DNA of 64,000 nucleotides from Pseudomonas sp. MWU16-30317 (GCF_020515695.1 NZ_JAIWJA010000008.1:62001-126000), one strand, 5' to 3'; counted from the stretch's first letter, positions 41,216-51,072 are shown. A program made the numbers and translations. The notes: a model not told the origin generated them from the letters alone.

Positions 41216-42424
41216 TTATTTGTCGGTGGACGGCAACAGCACCGTCAACACCCCCAGCAGGGGCAAATAAGAACACAGCCTGTACACGTACTCGATGCCG
41301 TGACTGTCCGCCAGATAGCCCAGCAGCGCGGCACCGATGCCACTGAAGCCGAACATCAACCCGAAGAACACCCCCGCAATCATGCCGATATTGCCAGGCA
41401 CCAGTTCCTGGGCGAAGACCACGATGGCCGAGAACGCCGACGCAAGCACAAAGCCGATCACCATGCTCAACACGCCGGTCCAGAACAGGTCGACATAGGG
41501 CAACGCCAGGGTGAACGGCGCCACGCCGAGGATCGAAAACCAGATCACCTTCTTGCGTCCGATACGATCACCGATCGGGCCGCCGAAGAAGGTGCCCAGC
41601 GCCACCGAGCCGAGGAACAGGAACAGATACAACTGCGAACTGGTCACCGACAGGTCGAACTTCTCGATCAGGTAGAAGGTGAAGTAGCTAGTAAAACTGG
41701 CCATGTAGAAGTATTTGGAAAACACCAGCAGTGCCAGCACCACCAGGGTCGCGGTCACGCGGTTTTTCGACAGGCCGTGGGTGGCCTTGGCGCCTTGCTT
41801 GAGCTTGAACAGGTTCAGGTGCTGGCGGTACCAGCGGCTCAGGCCGTAGAGCACACCGATGGCGAAGACGGCGAACAGCCCGAACCAGGCGACATTGCCC
41901 TGGCCATAGGGAATGATGATGGCCGCTGCCAGCAGCGGACCGAAGGCGCTGCCGGCGTTACCCCCGACCTGAAAGCTCGACTGCGCCAGGCCATAACGCC
42001 CGCCCGAGGCCAGGCGCGCGACGCGGGAAGTCTCCGGGTGAAAGGTCGAAGAACCGACCCCCACCAGTGCTGACGCGATCAGGATTGCCGCAAAGGTGCC
42101 GACGCAGGCCAGCATCACGATACCGATCAGGGTGCAGACCATACCGGCGGGCAGCAGCCATGGCTTGGGGTGGCGATCGGTGTGATAGCCGATCCACGGC
42201 TGCAGCAGCGAAGCCGTGAGCTGAAAGGTCAGGGTAATCAGGCCGACCTGGGTAAAGCTCAAGCCATAGTTGGCCTTGAGCATGGGGTAGATCGAGGGCA
42301 GCACCGATTGGATCAGGTCGTTGATCAGGTGCGCCAGCGCGCAGGCGCCGATCACGCGCATGACCAAAGGGCTGGCTTGGCTGGCGACCGAGGCGCTGGC
42401 CGATGGGGCGGTGGAGGTGGACAT
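41216..42424 (-). CDS. fsr: Fsr-type (fosmidomycin resistance) MFS efflux protein
   Basis: A 402-residue, 12-TM MFS exporter. The Fsr signature is clear: CALAHLINDLIQSVLPSIYP in TM1 and GYHTDRHPKPWLL in loop 2-3. GSSTFHPETSRVARLASGG follows TM4, the motif that defines this family. Fsr and its relatives export drugs such as fosmidomycin and nitroimidazoles. It is divergent from an AraC regulator whose ATG is 138 bases away, an arrangement known for inducible pumps (NimT/NimR-like). Confidence 0.9.
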   Translation of the reverse strand: MSTSTAPSASASVASQASPLVMRVIGACALAHLINDLIQSVLPSIYPMLKANYGLSFTQVGLITLTFQLTASLLQPWIGYHTDRHPKPWLLPAGMVCTLIGIVMLACVGTFAAILIASALVGVGSSTFHPETSRVARLASGGRYGLAQSSFQVGGNAGSAFGPLLAAAIIIPYGQGNVAWFGLFAVFAIGVLYGLSRWYRQHLNLFKLKQGAKATHGLSKNRVTATLVVLALLVFSKYFYMASFTSYFTFYLIEKFDLSVTSSQLYLFLFLGSVALGTFFGGPIGDRIGRKKVIWFSILGVAPFTLALPYVDLFWTGVLSMVIGFVLASAFSAIVVFAQELVPGNIGMIAGVFFGLMFGFSGIGAALLGYLADSHGIEYVYRLCSYLPLLGVLTVLLPSTDK

Positions 42425-42562
42425 TGCAGATCATCCGGGCAGTGGAAGAGGGGTGCCAAGCCAAGGATCACCTGTCGGATCCTCGGGCTTGGCGCTATCC
42501 TAAAGACCGAAAAATCGCCTGTCTCACGTCATCCGGGCACCAGCTATCGCAAAAAGGGCATC

Positions 42563-43336
42563 ATGATCAGAACACTGGACGCGTTTCTGCTGCACATCAA
42601 TACGCTCGCCTCGACCGTGACCAGCAGCGCCACCGATTACCCGGACAACTGGTTCATCGAGCCCCATTCCCACGCCAAGCATCAACTGATCTATGCAATC
42701 GAAGGCGTCATGGTGGTGCACTCCGATCAGGGTCAATGGACTGTGCCACCCAGCCGCGGCATCTGGATGCCCTGCGGTCACGTGCATGCAGTGCGCTGCA
42801 TCGGCGCGGTGAAGATGCGCAGCGTGTTCGTACGCCCGGATCATCTGCCGGACTTGCCGACGCAAACGCGCGCGGTCAGTATTTCGCCGCTGCTGAGCGA
42901 GTTGATCAAGACGTCTGTCGGCATCCCCGCGCCCTGCGAGCCGGATTCACGCGAGGGCAGGGTGATGCGCCTGATCGTCGACGAGCTGGCGCTCTTGCCG
43001 ACCCTGCCGCTGCACCTGCCACAGCCGCGCGACGCGCGACTCAAGACCATCTGCTCGGCGCTGCAAAACGATCCGGCAGACAGCTCGACCCTGGCGCAGT
43101 GGAGTGAGCGGCTGTCGTTGGATGAGAAAACCATCCAGCGTCTGTTCAACAAAGACACCGGCATGACCTTCGGCCAGTGGCGCCAGCAATCGCGGTTGCT
43201 ACTGGCGCTGGAACGCATCGCCGTCGGCGAGAAAATCATCGATGTGGCCGGCGCGCTGGGCTACGACAGCCCCAGTGCGTTCGCCACAATGTTCAAGAAA
43301 CAGTTCGGCAAGACGCCCAGTCATTTTTTTAAATGA
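42563..43336 (+). CDS. AraC family regulator, divergent from the Fsr-type pump
   Basis: A 257-residue AraC protein. N-terminal cupin: WFIEPHSHAKHQLIYAIEGVMVV, then a VPPSRGIWMPCGHVHAV loop, the arrangement of NimR/YdeC-like regulators. The C-terminal double HTH includes LSLDEKTIQRLFNKDTGMTF and DVAGALGYDSPSAFATMFKKQFG. ATG at 42563 is used; the upstream frame overlaps the divergent gene. It probably senses the pump's substrate and induces the pump. It is followed by a kinase gene 58 bases downstream. Confidence 0.9.
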   Translation: MIRTLDAFLLHINTLASTVTSSATDYPDNWFIEPHSHAKHQLIYAIEGVMVVHSDQGQWTVPPSRGIWMPCGHVHAVRCIGAVKMRSVFVRPDHLPDLPTQTRAVSISPLLSELIKTSVGIPAPCEPDSREGRVMRLIVDELALLPTLPLHLPQPRDARLKTICSALQNDPADSSTLAQWSERLSLDEKTIQRLFNKDTGMTFGQWRQQSRLLLALERIAVGEKIIDVAGALGYDSPSAFATMFKKQFGKTPSHFFK

Positions 43337-43394
43337 GCTTTGCACCTGGGCTGGACACCGCACGCTCTTCACCCACACATCGCAGGACGCAGAC

Positions 43395-43910
43395 ATGCTC
43401 ATCGTTTTCAGCGGTCTCCCCGGTACCGGCAAGACCACCCTTGCACGCGGTCTCGTTGCGCAAACACAAGCGGTCTATCTACGTATCGATACCATCGAGC
43501 AGGCGATACGCAACAGCGCGGCGTTCGAGGAAGATATTGGCAGCAGGGGTTACCAGCTCGCCAATCAACTGGCCCTGAGCAATCTTGAGGTGGGCAACCG
43601 GGTCATCGTCGACTGCGTCAATCCTGTACGTGAAAGCCGCGAGTCATGGAGCGATATCGCCAGGCGGGCCAATGTGCAACTCGTCAATATCCAGGTGATT
43701 TGCTCCGATATCCTCGAACATCGCAGACGGGTAGAAACCAGAGTGAGCGATATCAATGGCCTTGTACCGCCCAATTGGCAGTCGGTATCGAGCCATGAAT
43801 ACGAAGCGTGGGATGACACGCCATTTACGATGGACACCGCCTTGATATCCACCGCCGAGGCCGTGACGCTAATCATCGAGCGGTTTTTCATAGCCGCCGC
43901 TAAAAGTTAG
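43395..43910 (+). CDS. P-loop kinase-like AAA protein
   Basis: A 171-residue P-loop NTPase. Walker A GLPGTGKTTLA lies at residues 7-17, and IVDCVNP near 73-79 gives the Walker-B-like Asp. The length and lid (HRRRVETRVSDI) suggest small-molecule or zeta/chloramphenicol-phosphotransferase-like kinases that phosphorylate a sugar or drug hydroxyl. The substrate is unknown. ATG at 43395. The class V aminotransferase follows after 78 bases on the same strand. Confidence 0.8.
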   Translation: MLIVFSGLPGTGKTTLARGLVAQTQAVYLRIDTIEQAIRNSAAFEEDIGSRGYQLANQLALSNLEVGNRVIVDCVNPVRESRESWSDIARRANVQLVNIQVICSDILEHRRRVETRVSDINGLVPPNWQSVSSHEYEAWDDTPFTMDTALISTAEAVTLIIERFFIAAAKS

Positions 43911-43988
43911 CGACGACGTCGTTTACCCCTTGCGCCGGACCCACCCCCACAGCGATGCTCTGCCTTTCCCGCCGACAAGGAGCCGTCA

Positions 43989-45185
43989 ATGCCTTCCGTA
44001 CCACCGAGCCCATTCGAACTGGCCCGCGATGAAGCCTTCTGGAGCGAAATCGCTGCCCGCTACGAACGCGATGACGGCCCGATCAACCTCGACAACGGCT
44101 ATTTCGGGCGAATGAGCCATGACGTGGTCAATGCCTACGAGCACGCGATTCGCCTGATCAACCGCAGCAACGCAGTGCATGTGCGTCAGCAATTCGATCG
44201 CCATCAAGGCTTGGAAATCCGCCAGCATCTGGCTGACCTCATGGGCCTGCCAGCCGAAGAACTGGCCTTCGCCCGTAGTGCATCGGAAGCGCTCGATTCA
44301 TTGATCCGCAACTACAACCGCCTGCAACCCGGTGATCAGGTGCTGATCACCGACCTGGATTACGGCTCGGTGCAGGGCGCCTTCCGCTGGCTGTGCAAGG
44401 CGCGCGGTGTGGAAATCGTCGAGTTGGTGCACGTTCATCCCGCCACCTATGACGGCTTGCTGCGCACCTACACCGAGGCTTTCGCGGCACACCCGCGGCT
44501 CAAGCTGATGGCCCTGACCCACGTCACTCACCGCACCGGGCTGGTGATGCCGGTCAAGGCGATCGCTCAGGCGGCCAAGGCCCATGGCATCGACGTGATC
44601 CTCGACGGCGCCCATTCCCTCGGCCAGTTGGACGTTGACCTCGCGGATCTGGGCGTTGAACTCGCCGGCTTCAACTTGCAGAAATGGATCGGCGCGCCCC
44701 TGAGCCTGGGGGTGATTCACGTTCGCCGCGACCGCCTCAAGGACTTCGACCCGGACATGGCCAACCCCAGCTACCCGGCTGACGACATCCGTTGCCTGTC
44801 CCCCTACGGCACGCCGAACGTGCCAGCGTTGATGGCCTTGCCCGCGGTGTTTGCCGAGCACCAGGCAGTCGGCGGCTGGGCGGCAAAGGGCGCGCGCCTG
44901 AGTTACCTGCGCGACCTGTGGGTGAGCGAAGCGCGCAAACTCGCCGGCATCGAAGTACTGACGCCGGACGATCCCCGTTTGTATTGCGGCCTCACCTCGT
45001 TCCGCTTTCGCGATGCCGAGGATCAACAGGCAATGGCACAACGGCTACTGAGCGAATTCAATATCTTCACCGTCGCCCGTGAGGGGGCTGCGTGTGGGCC
45101 GTGCATTCGTGTCACGCCGGGGTTGAATACCCGCGTGGCGGATATCGAGGCACTGGTGGTGGCCCTCAAGGCGCTCGGAAGCTGA
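43989..45185 (+). CDS. Class V aminotransferase family PLP enzyme (isopenicillin-N-epimerase-like)
   Basis: A 398-residue PLP fold-type I protein. N-terminal NLDNGYFGRMS is typical of the isopenicillin N epimerase/CefD-like group. FARSASEALDSLIRNY is the cofactor-phosphate region, VILDGAHSLGQLDVD holds the Asp to the pyridine N, and Lys232 in AGFNLQKWIGAPL forms the Schiff base. The CefD-like group includes epimerases, desulfurases and kynureninase relatives; the reaction cannot be fixed. A 12-bp hairpin at 45200-45235 follows the stop. Confidence 0.87.
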   Translation: MPSVPPSPFELARDEAFWSEIAARYERDDGPINLDNGYFGRMSHDVVNAYEHAIRLINRSNAVHVRQQFDRHQGLEIRQHLADLMGLPAEELAFARSASEALDSLIRNYNRLQPGDQVLITDLDYGSVQGAFRWLCKARGVEIVELVHVHPATYDGLLRTYTEAFAAHPRLKLMALTHVTHRTGLVMPVKAIAQAAKAHGIDVILDGAHSLGQLDVDLADLGVELAGFNLQKWIGAPLSLGVIHVRRDRLKDFDPDMANPSYPADDIRCLSPYGTPNVPALMALPAVFAEHQAVGGWAAKGARLSYLRDLWVSEARKLAGIEVLTPDDPRLYCGLTSFRFRDAEDQQAMAQRLLSEFNIFTVAREGAACGPCIRVTPGLNTRVADIEALVVALKALGS

Positions 45186-45199
45186 CGCAACCTTGCTGC

Positions 45200-45235
45200 G
45201 CATCACCGATCATGGGAAGACGAGATCGGTGATGC
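45200..45235 (+). terminator. Hairpin after the class V aminotransferase gene
   Basis: Perfect 12-bp arms GCATCACCGATC (45200-45211) and GATCGGTGATGC (45224-45235) enclose a 12-base loop, 15 bases after the stop. There is no U-run, so I call it terminator-like by position. Confidence 0.55.
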
Positions 45236-45428
45236 CCGGCAATAACGATCAAATCCCCCCGATTATTGTTTGCCGTCTCGGGCGCTCACTGTGAAACCCT
45301 GTGAATTCTCGGCCCTGTTGCGAATTCTTGTGAAGCCGCCCCCCAGGCGCCATGGGCTGCATGCTAACGTCCGCGACGGGGGCATCTTTTCACGGGGTGC
45401 CAGTCAATTCATTGAGGGAGCAGCGCCG

Positions 45429-45893
45429 ATGTCTACGACCGTCACACCCGCAGGTGGTCAGCCAAATGTTCAAAATGCATCGACGTCGGTCTTCGACGAC
45501 AAGCTGAACATCGCCAAGTCCAGCAAGATCGTTGCCGATTACATGCGGCAGAAAGGCAAGTCGGCAATCAACGGGCAAGAGTTGTCGCAGCTCGCCAGCA
45601 ATACCAGCGGCAGTGTGCCCGCTGATGTTTCGGCGGCCGCTCAGTACATTCAGCGCCATCCCGATGTGTTCACCGCGATTGAAACCCATGACGTGGCCGG
45701 TGCCGATAATCTTTCGGGTGTGTGGAATTTTGATTGGGCAGCCAACGGCGGCTTGAAGGGCACAGCGACCGAAGCCATTGCCCGGATGCAGGACACCTTC
45801 GACATGGCGATCGCCAAGTCCGCGCAAATCACCGAAATCACCACCGGCAAAAAAGCCGAGCTGGACTCCAGCAAACAGCGCCCGAGCAACTGA
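45429..45893 (+). CDS. Small HrpF/NolX-like protein (type III translocator-type domain), tentative
   Basis: A 154-residue soluble protein. The core reads KLNIAKSSKIVADYMRQKGKS, then VSAAAQYIQRHPDVFTAIETHDVAGADNLSG and FDWAANGGLKGTATEA. The DVF.AIETHDVAGAD..SG..NF block resembles, in my memory, repeats in HrpK/HrpF/NolX translocators of type III secretion, which look EF-hand-like. It lacks the transmembrane region of full translocators and no secretion genes are nearby. GAGGGAG precedes ATG 45429. It may be an orphan secreted protein or an unrelated domain. Confidence 0.5.
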   Translation: MSTTVTPAGGQPNVQNASTSVFDDKLNIAKSSKIVADYMRQKGKSAINGQELSQLASNTSGSVPADVSAAAQYIQRHPDVFTAIETHDVAGADNLSGVWNFDWAANGGLKGTATEAIARMQDTFDMAIAKSAQITEITTGKKAELDSSKQRPSN

Positions 45894-46288
45894 CACTTCT
45901 CCCGCGAACATTGGACGACCCTGGGGTACTCACTTCGGGGATCGTTTGGATATCCTTTACCGCGCATTCGCCGCTCAATACCCCGGCCAAACCCGCTTAT
46001 AACCCGCGCCCACTGCTATCAGGACAAATGCCACGTGGACGTACCGGCCTGTTTGTGTCTTGATCTGCCCGGTCCAAGCGGTACCGCAATCATTCGAACA
46101 AGCTGGCCATGATGGCACCGAGTGAAACTTGCACGCGGCGCCGAGGTCATTGCCTATGGGACAATGCTTCCACTTGCACATATCCAACCCGAATCCCGAC
46201 ATCAACATTGCCGCCGGTTGCTCACGACTGAATGTCCGGCGCAGATATGGCGGCAACAAACCAGTCCCTACGTAACAGTGGTGCATGA
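45894..46288. other. Gene-free intergenic stretch
   Basis: These 395 bases lie between the small HrpF-like gene and the hybrid kinase. The reverse frames open here are short and not protein-like. I see no strong hairpin, repeat or RNA gene. It presumably contains the kinase promoter. Confidence 0.55.
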
Positions 46289-49210
46289 GTGGAAGGCGAT
46301 TTGAAAGACTTGACCCGCGAACAACTGATCGCCGAGGTCACGCGACTGCGCGAGGCACTGGCGGATGCCGCGGTCGATACGCAACTGCAGGCCAGTCAGG
46401 CCGCCTTGGCGACCAGTGAAGCGCGCCAGCGGGCGATCTTCGAGAGTGCGGTCGATTTCGCCATGATCATCTTCGACCCGGCCGGCATCATTACCGAATG
46501 GAACAGTGGCGCCACTAACGTCATGGGCTGGACGGCCGAGGACATGCGCGGCCACCACGCCAATCGGTTCTTCACGCCGCCGGATCGTGCCAGTGGTCGA
46601 GTCGAGCACGAGATGCAGCGCGCACTAAAGGACGGCCGGGCGTCCGACGAACGCTGGCACCTGCGTCAGGACGGCCAGTTGTTCTGGGCGTCGGGCGAAA
46701 TGATACCGCTGTACGACGACCGCGATGCCCACCTCGGCTTCGTCAAAATTCTGCGGGACCGTACCGATGAACACCTCGCCGGCCTCGCCCTCAAGCAAAC
46801 CCAGGAGCGCTATCGTCTGGCGGTAAAGGCCACCAACGATGCCGTTTGGGACTGGGACGTCAACGCCAACCATGTGCAATGGAACGAAGCGCTGGAGCAG
46901 GCATACGGCCACCCGCTGGCAAGCGTCGATACCACCAGCGAATGGTGGATGGCGCAGATTCATCCCGCTGATCGGGCGCGCATCGAGGAATCGATTGTCG
47001 CGGTCCTCGAAGGCCAGGAAGAGGGCTGGACCGGTGAATATCGGTTCCAACGCCGCAACGGCAGCTACGCCGAGGTGCTCGACCGCGGCCAGGTCATCCG
47101 CGATGACCAGGGCCAGGTGGTACGGATGATCGGCGCCATGCTCGACCTGACCCGCATGCGCACGGCGGAAACCGCCCTGCGCCAAAGCGAGGAGCGCTTT
47201 CGCACGATTCTGGAGACGATCGAGTCGGCGTTCGCCATCGTCCAGGTCAAGTTCGATGCCGACGACCGCCCCATCGACTATCGCTTCGTCGAGGCCAACC
47301 CGGCATTCGAGCGCCAGGCGGGGGTCAATCTGCGCGGCAAATGGGTCACCGAATTCGCCCCGGATCTGGAGCAGTTCTGGTTCGATACCTACGGCCACGT
47401 CGCCAAGACCGGTGAGCCAGCCACCTTCGAAAATTATGCCGAGGCCTTCAAGCGTTGGTTCGACGTGCGCGCGGTGAGCGTCGGCGATCGCGACGACCGC
47501 CAGATTGCGATTATCTTCAGCGATGTCACTGAACGGCGAAACGCTCAGGAACGCTTGCTCGTCAGCGAGGCCGTTGCCCGTGCAAACGTCGAGCGCGTGC
47601 AACTCGCTCTCGCCGCAGGCGCCATCATCGGCACCTGGCACTGGGATCTGCCGACCGATCGTTTCACCGTCGATGAAGCCTTCGCCCGCGCTTTCGGCCT
47701 CGATCCGGCGCTCGGCTACCAAGGGCTCAGCCTGGAGCAAGTGGCTGCCACAGTGCACCCCGAGGACCGTGAGGCGCTGACCGCTTCAATCAATCACGCC
47801 ATCGCCAAAGGCGGCGCCTATGCCCATCAATATCGGGTTCGTCGTGCCGATGGCAACTACTACTGGATTGAAGCGAATGGCCGCGTCGACCATGGCGAAG
47901 ACGGCACGCCACTGAGCTTCCCCGGAGTGATCATCGACGTCGAAGAACGCCGCTCCGTCGAAGCCGAACGCGACCGCGCCACCGCCGCCTTGCGGGCCTT
48001 GAACGACACCCTCGAACAACGCGTCAACGCGCGCACGGCCGAGCTGATGCAGGCCGAAGAAAAACTGCGCCAGTCGCAGAAGATGGAAGCCGTCGGCCAG
48101 TTGACCGGTGGCCTGGCGCACGACTTCAATAACCTGCTGGCCGGTATCTCCGGGGCCCTGGAGCTGATGGGCATGCGGATCGAGCAGGGCCGCTGGAAGG
48201 ACGTCGACAAGTACATCGTCACCGCTCAGGGCGCGGCCAAACGTGCCGCGGCACTGACCCATCGGCTGCTGGCGTTCTCCCGGCGCCAGACCCTCGATCC
48301 GCGCCCGACCGACGTCAACGCGCTCATGGAAGGCATGAGCGAACTGATCCAGCGCACCGTGGGCCCCAGCATTCTGGTCGAAACGGTGGGTGCCACCGGG
48401 TTGTGGGCGGCGCTGGTCGACCCCAGTCAGCTCGAGAACGCGTTGCTCAATTTGTGCCTCAATGCCCGCGATGCCATGCCCGACGGCGGTCGCATCACCA
48501 TCGAAACGGCCAACCGCTGGATGGATCGCGAAGCCGCCCGCGCCCACGAGCTGCCCGAGGGCCAATACCTGTCGCTGTCGGTCAGCGATACCGGCATGGG
48601 CATGCCTGCCGATGTCATCGCCAAGGCCTTCGACCCGTTCTTCACCACCAAGCCGATCGGGGAGGGCACCGGGCTCGGGCTGTCGATGATCTACGGGTTC
48701 GCCAAGCAGTCGGGTGGACAGGTGCGGATTTATTCGGAGGTGGGGCTGGGCAGTACCGTACGCATTTACCTGCCGCGTTATTACGGCAGCGCCACCCTGG
48801 ACGAGAGCCATTCACTGGCGACGCCGGCGACCGTGGTGCAGACCGGCGAAACCATCCTGATCGTCGATGACGAGCCAACCGTGCGCATGCTGCTGACCGA
48901 GGTGCTGGGCGAACTGGGCTACACCCTGATTGAAGCGGCCGACAGCCTGGCCGGGCTCAAGGTACTGCAGTCCGATGTGCATATCGATTTGCTGATCACC
49001 GACGTCGGGCTGCCCGGCGGCATGAACGGCCGGCAGATGGCCGATGCCGGGCGTGAGGTTCGGCCAGGGCTCAGGACGCTGTTCATCACCGGCTATGCCG
49101 AAAATGCGGTGATCGGCAATGGCCACCTGGCGCCAGGGATGCAGGTGCTGACCAAGCCGTTCGCGATCGACACGCTGGCGGCAAAGGTGCAGGAATTGAT
49201 GGCGCCCTGA
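46289..49210 (+). CDS. PAS-rich hybrid sensor histidine kinase
   Basis: A 973-residue cytosolic hybrid kinase with no TM segment. Four PAS-type modules are seen (about residues 43-160, 160-290, 300-430 and 435-560; for example FAMIIFDPAGIITEWN, AVWDWDVNANHV, GTWHWDLPTDRF). A short coiled coil follows, then the HisKA box with His611 (GGLAHDFNNLLAG). The HATPase has the N box (LENALLNLCLNARDAMPDGG), SDTGMGM and GTGLGLSMIYG. The REC domain has Asp905 in LLITDVGLPGGM. The GTG start at 46289 gives the intact first PAS. No partner response regulator is adjacent. Confidence 0.93.
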   Translation: MEGDLKDLTREQLIAEVTRLREALADAAVDTQLQASQAALATSEARQRAIFESAVDFAMIIFDPAGIITEWNSGATNVMGWTAEDMRGHHANRFFTPPDRASGRVEHEMQRALKDGRASDERWHLRQDGQLFWASGEMIPLYDDRDAHLGFVKILRDRTDEHLAGLALKQTQERYRLAVKATNDAVWDWDVNANHVQWNEALEQAYGHPLASVDTTSEWWMAQIHPADRARIEESIVAVLEGQEEGWTGEYRFQRRNGSYAEVLDRGQVIRDDQGQVVRMIGAMLDLTRMRTAETALRQSEERFRTILETIESAFAIVQVKFDADDRPIDYRFVEANPAFERQAGVNLRGKWVTEFAPDLEQFWFDTYGHVAKTGEPATFENYAEAFKRWFDVRAVSVGDRDDRQIAIIFSDVTERRNAQERLLVSEAVARANVERVQLALAAGAIIGTWHWDLPTDRFTVDEAFARAFGLDPALGYQGLSLEQVAATVHPEDREALTASINHAIAKGGAYAHQYRVRRADGNYYWIEANGRVDHGEDGTPLSFPGVIIDVEERRSVEAERDRATAALRALNDTLEQRVNARTAELMQAEEKLRQSQKMEAVGQLTGGLAHDFNNLLAGISGALELMGMRIEQGRWKDVDKYIVTAQGAAKRAAALTHRLLAFSRRQTLDPRPTDVNALMEGMSELIQRTVGPSILVETVGATGLWAALVDPSQLENALLNLCLNARDAMPDGGRITIETANRWMDREAARAHELPEGQYLSLSVSDTGMGMPADVIAKAFDPFFTTKPIGEGTGLGLSMIYGFAKQSGGQVRIYSEVGLGSTVRIYLPRYYGSATLDESHSLATPATVVQTGETILIVDDEPTVRMLLTEVLGELGYTLIEAADSLAGLKVLQSDVHIDLLITDVGLPGGMNGRQMADAGREVRPGLRTLFITGYAENAVIGNGHLAPGMQVLTKPFAIDTLAAKVQELMAP

Positions 49211-49224
49211 ACGGCGCCACCTGG

Positions 49225-50619
49225 TTACTTCGGCAAAAAGCTACCCTCGCGCAAACTGCGCTCAATGTCTTCCAGGCTGCGCCCGCCGGTTTCCGGCACG
49301 AGGAAATAAATGAACACCCACGCGGCTGCGTTCAAACCGGCGTACACCCACATGGCACCGCCGACGCCCAGCCAGTGGGTCATGGTCAGCGCCGTGCCGG
49401 TCAGCAGCAGGTTGGAGCCCCACAGCATGGCGGCGTGCAAGCCGATGGCCTGGTCGCGAATGGCGATCGGGTAGATTTCCGCGCCGGTCAGCCAGCCGAT
49501 GATCTGGATGCCGCCGGAGTTGAAGATCATGAACACGATCAGGCAGCCGACGATCCACCACGCCTGACTGTCGCCGGCCAGGTTGAAGTGCAGCACCGCA
49601 CCCAGCACCAGCAGGCTCACCACAGCGCCGGGAATCATTGCCAGGCTCAGCGTGCGTCGGCCGGTGCGATCGACGATCATCTTGCCCACGAAGGTCATCA
49701 CCAGGTAAGTGATGGCCACGCCCAGCGCCGACCACAGCGCCGCCGAGGCACCGAAACCGGCGTTCTTCAGAAAGGTGGGCGTGTAGTAGATCATCATCTC
49801 GATGCCGCTCAACTGGGTGAAGGCGGCGATGCCGAGGCCGGCGACCAGTGCCGGGCGCACCCAGGACTCCTTCATCGCAGCCCAGCCCACGTTCGGCAGT
49901 TGGTCGCGTTGCTCGACCACTTCCTGAATATCGGCGATCTCTTCTTTCACTTCGCGGCGGGTTTCGCGCACCAGCGACAGTGCCTCGGCGGCGTCCTTGG
50001 GGCGGTCGTTCTCGACCAGCCAGCGCGGGCTGCCCGGCAGCTTGCTCATGCCCAGCAACAGCACCAGCGAAGGCACCAGTGCGACGCCGATCATCCAGCG
50101 CCAGTCGAACAGGTTCTGCCCGGCCACGCCGACGATCGCCGCCAGCAAGATGCCCACACCGATCGAAACGTTGAAGTAGGTCACCAGGCGCCCGCGTTTG
50201 TCGGCGGGTGCCAGTTCGGCGATATAGGTCGGGACGATCTGCGTCGAGCCGCCGACGGCGAAGCCCAGCACCAGCCGCGCGACGGCGAGACACCAGACAT
50301 TCGGTGACAGCGCCGCAGCCACCACGCCCACGCAGTAGATGGCGGCGACGATCATGATGGTGGTGCGCCGACCGCGGCTGGCAGACAGCCGCGTGGCACT
50401 GATGGCACCGATTACGGCGCCCAGCAGGATAGCGGCGGTGACCAGTTCCTGAGCGCGATAGCCGAGCTGAAACTCGTTTGCAATCTGCGGCAAGGCGCCG
50501 GAGATGATGCCGGTGTCGTAGCCGTACAGGCCGCCGGCGATGGCCGCGACGGTAGCGACCATGGCCATGTACGTCTGGGGTTTGAGGCTGGTGCCCGAGT
50601 CGGAGTAGGCTGAAGTCAT
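49225..50619 (-). CDS. Sugar porter family MFS transporter
   Basis: A 464-residue, 12-TM sugar/polyol:H+ symporter. TM1 GGLYGYDTGIISGALP and the RLSASRGRRTT loop open the protein. The PESPRWL signature appears as LPGSPRWLVE near residues 200-210. The C-terminal PETGGRSLEDIE is the classic family ending. It resembles AraE, XylE and IolT relatives. It is monocistronic, convergent with the hybrid kinase 14 bases away. Confidence 0.92.
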   Translation of the reverse strand: MTSAYSDSGTSLKPQTYMAMVATVAAIAGGLYGYDTGIISGALPQIANEFQLGYRAQELVTAAILLGAVIGAISATRLSASRGRRTTIMIVAAIYCVGVVAAALSPNVWCLAVARLVLGFAVGGSTQIVPTYIAELAPADKRGRLVTYFNVSIGVGILLAAIVGVAGQNLFDWRWMIGVALVPSLVLLLGMSKLPGSPRWLVENDRPKDAAEALSLVRETRREVKEEIADIQEVVEQRDQLPNVGWAAMKESWVRPALVAGLGIAAFTQLSGIEMMIYYTPTFLKNAGFGASAALWSALGVAITYLVMTFVGKMIVDRTGRRTLSLAMIPGAVVSLLVLGAVLHFNLAGDSQAWWIVGCLIVFMIFNSGGIQIIGWLTGAEIYPIAIRDQAIGLHAAMLWGSNLLLTGTALTMTHWLGVGGAMWVYAGLNAAAWVFIYFLVPETGGRSLEDIERSLREGSFLPK

Positions 50620-51072
50620 GGGGGAATCCTTGGGTCATCGATCAACAGTGCAGACTGCGCTCGTGGTAGTGGCACAGTGATGCAGGGTATGGAGGGTTGA
50701 CCTTCGGCGCGCTGAAACGGTTCCGCGTTCGGTTCCCAGGGGCGATGTATGAGCGGGTGTATCGGGCTTTCTCGTCGCCATGCAGAGAAGTGTTTCCGTT
50801 GCTTGTGATCGAGCTGTCGGCACGTTAACCTCTCGCCCTCGCTGCATATCAGCGACGTGGGCTTGGCGGCCCTGGAACCTGAGCAAGGCGCTTATCCCCG
50901 CATTGCAGACGTTTTTTTGCGTCTGCAATGCGGGTGCTATGGCGAATTGCGCAGGGACCTCTTCGGAGGTGCCGGGTTTCAGGTGCCGGTCCGCCAACCT
51001 TGCGCAATTTGCCACCCATTCTGCTTGGCGGCAGAAGGTGGTGATCCTGATCATCTACCTGGATTTCAACCT
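50620..51072. other. Non-coding stretch with a strong hairpin
   Basis: These 453 bases separate the divergent sugar porter (start 50619) and DUF3077 (51073) genes. Reverse frames open here are not protein-like. The main element is a 15-bp perfect hairpin at 50897-50934 with a T7G loop. The left part holds the porter's promoter. Confidence 0.6.
50897..50934. repeat. Perfect 15-bp inverted repeat with T-rich loop
   Basis: CCCGCATTGCAGACG (50897-50911) pairs perfectly with CGTCTGCAATGCGGG (50920-50934) around TTTTTTTG. No U-tract follows the stem on either strand, so it is not a standard terminator. Confidence 0.75.

Noticed and set aside
49262..50638. 458-codon frame overlapping the sugar porter on the same strand
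   Set aside because: A frame-shifted, Arg/Gly-rich shadow of the MFS gene without membrane segments.
50635..51054. 139-codon minus-strand frame in the 453-base gap
   Set aside because: Composition is not protein-like, there is no ribosome site, and it reads through the 15-bp hairpin.
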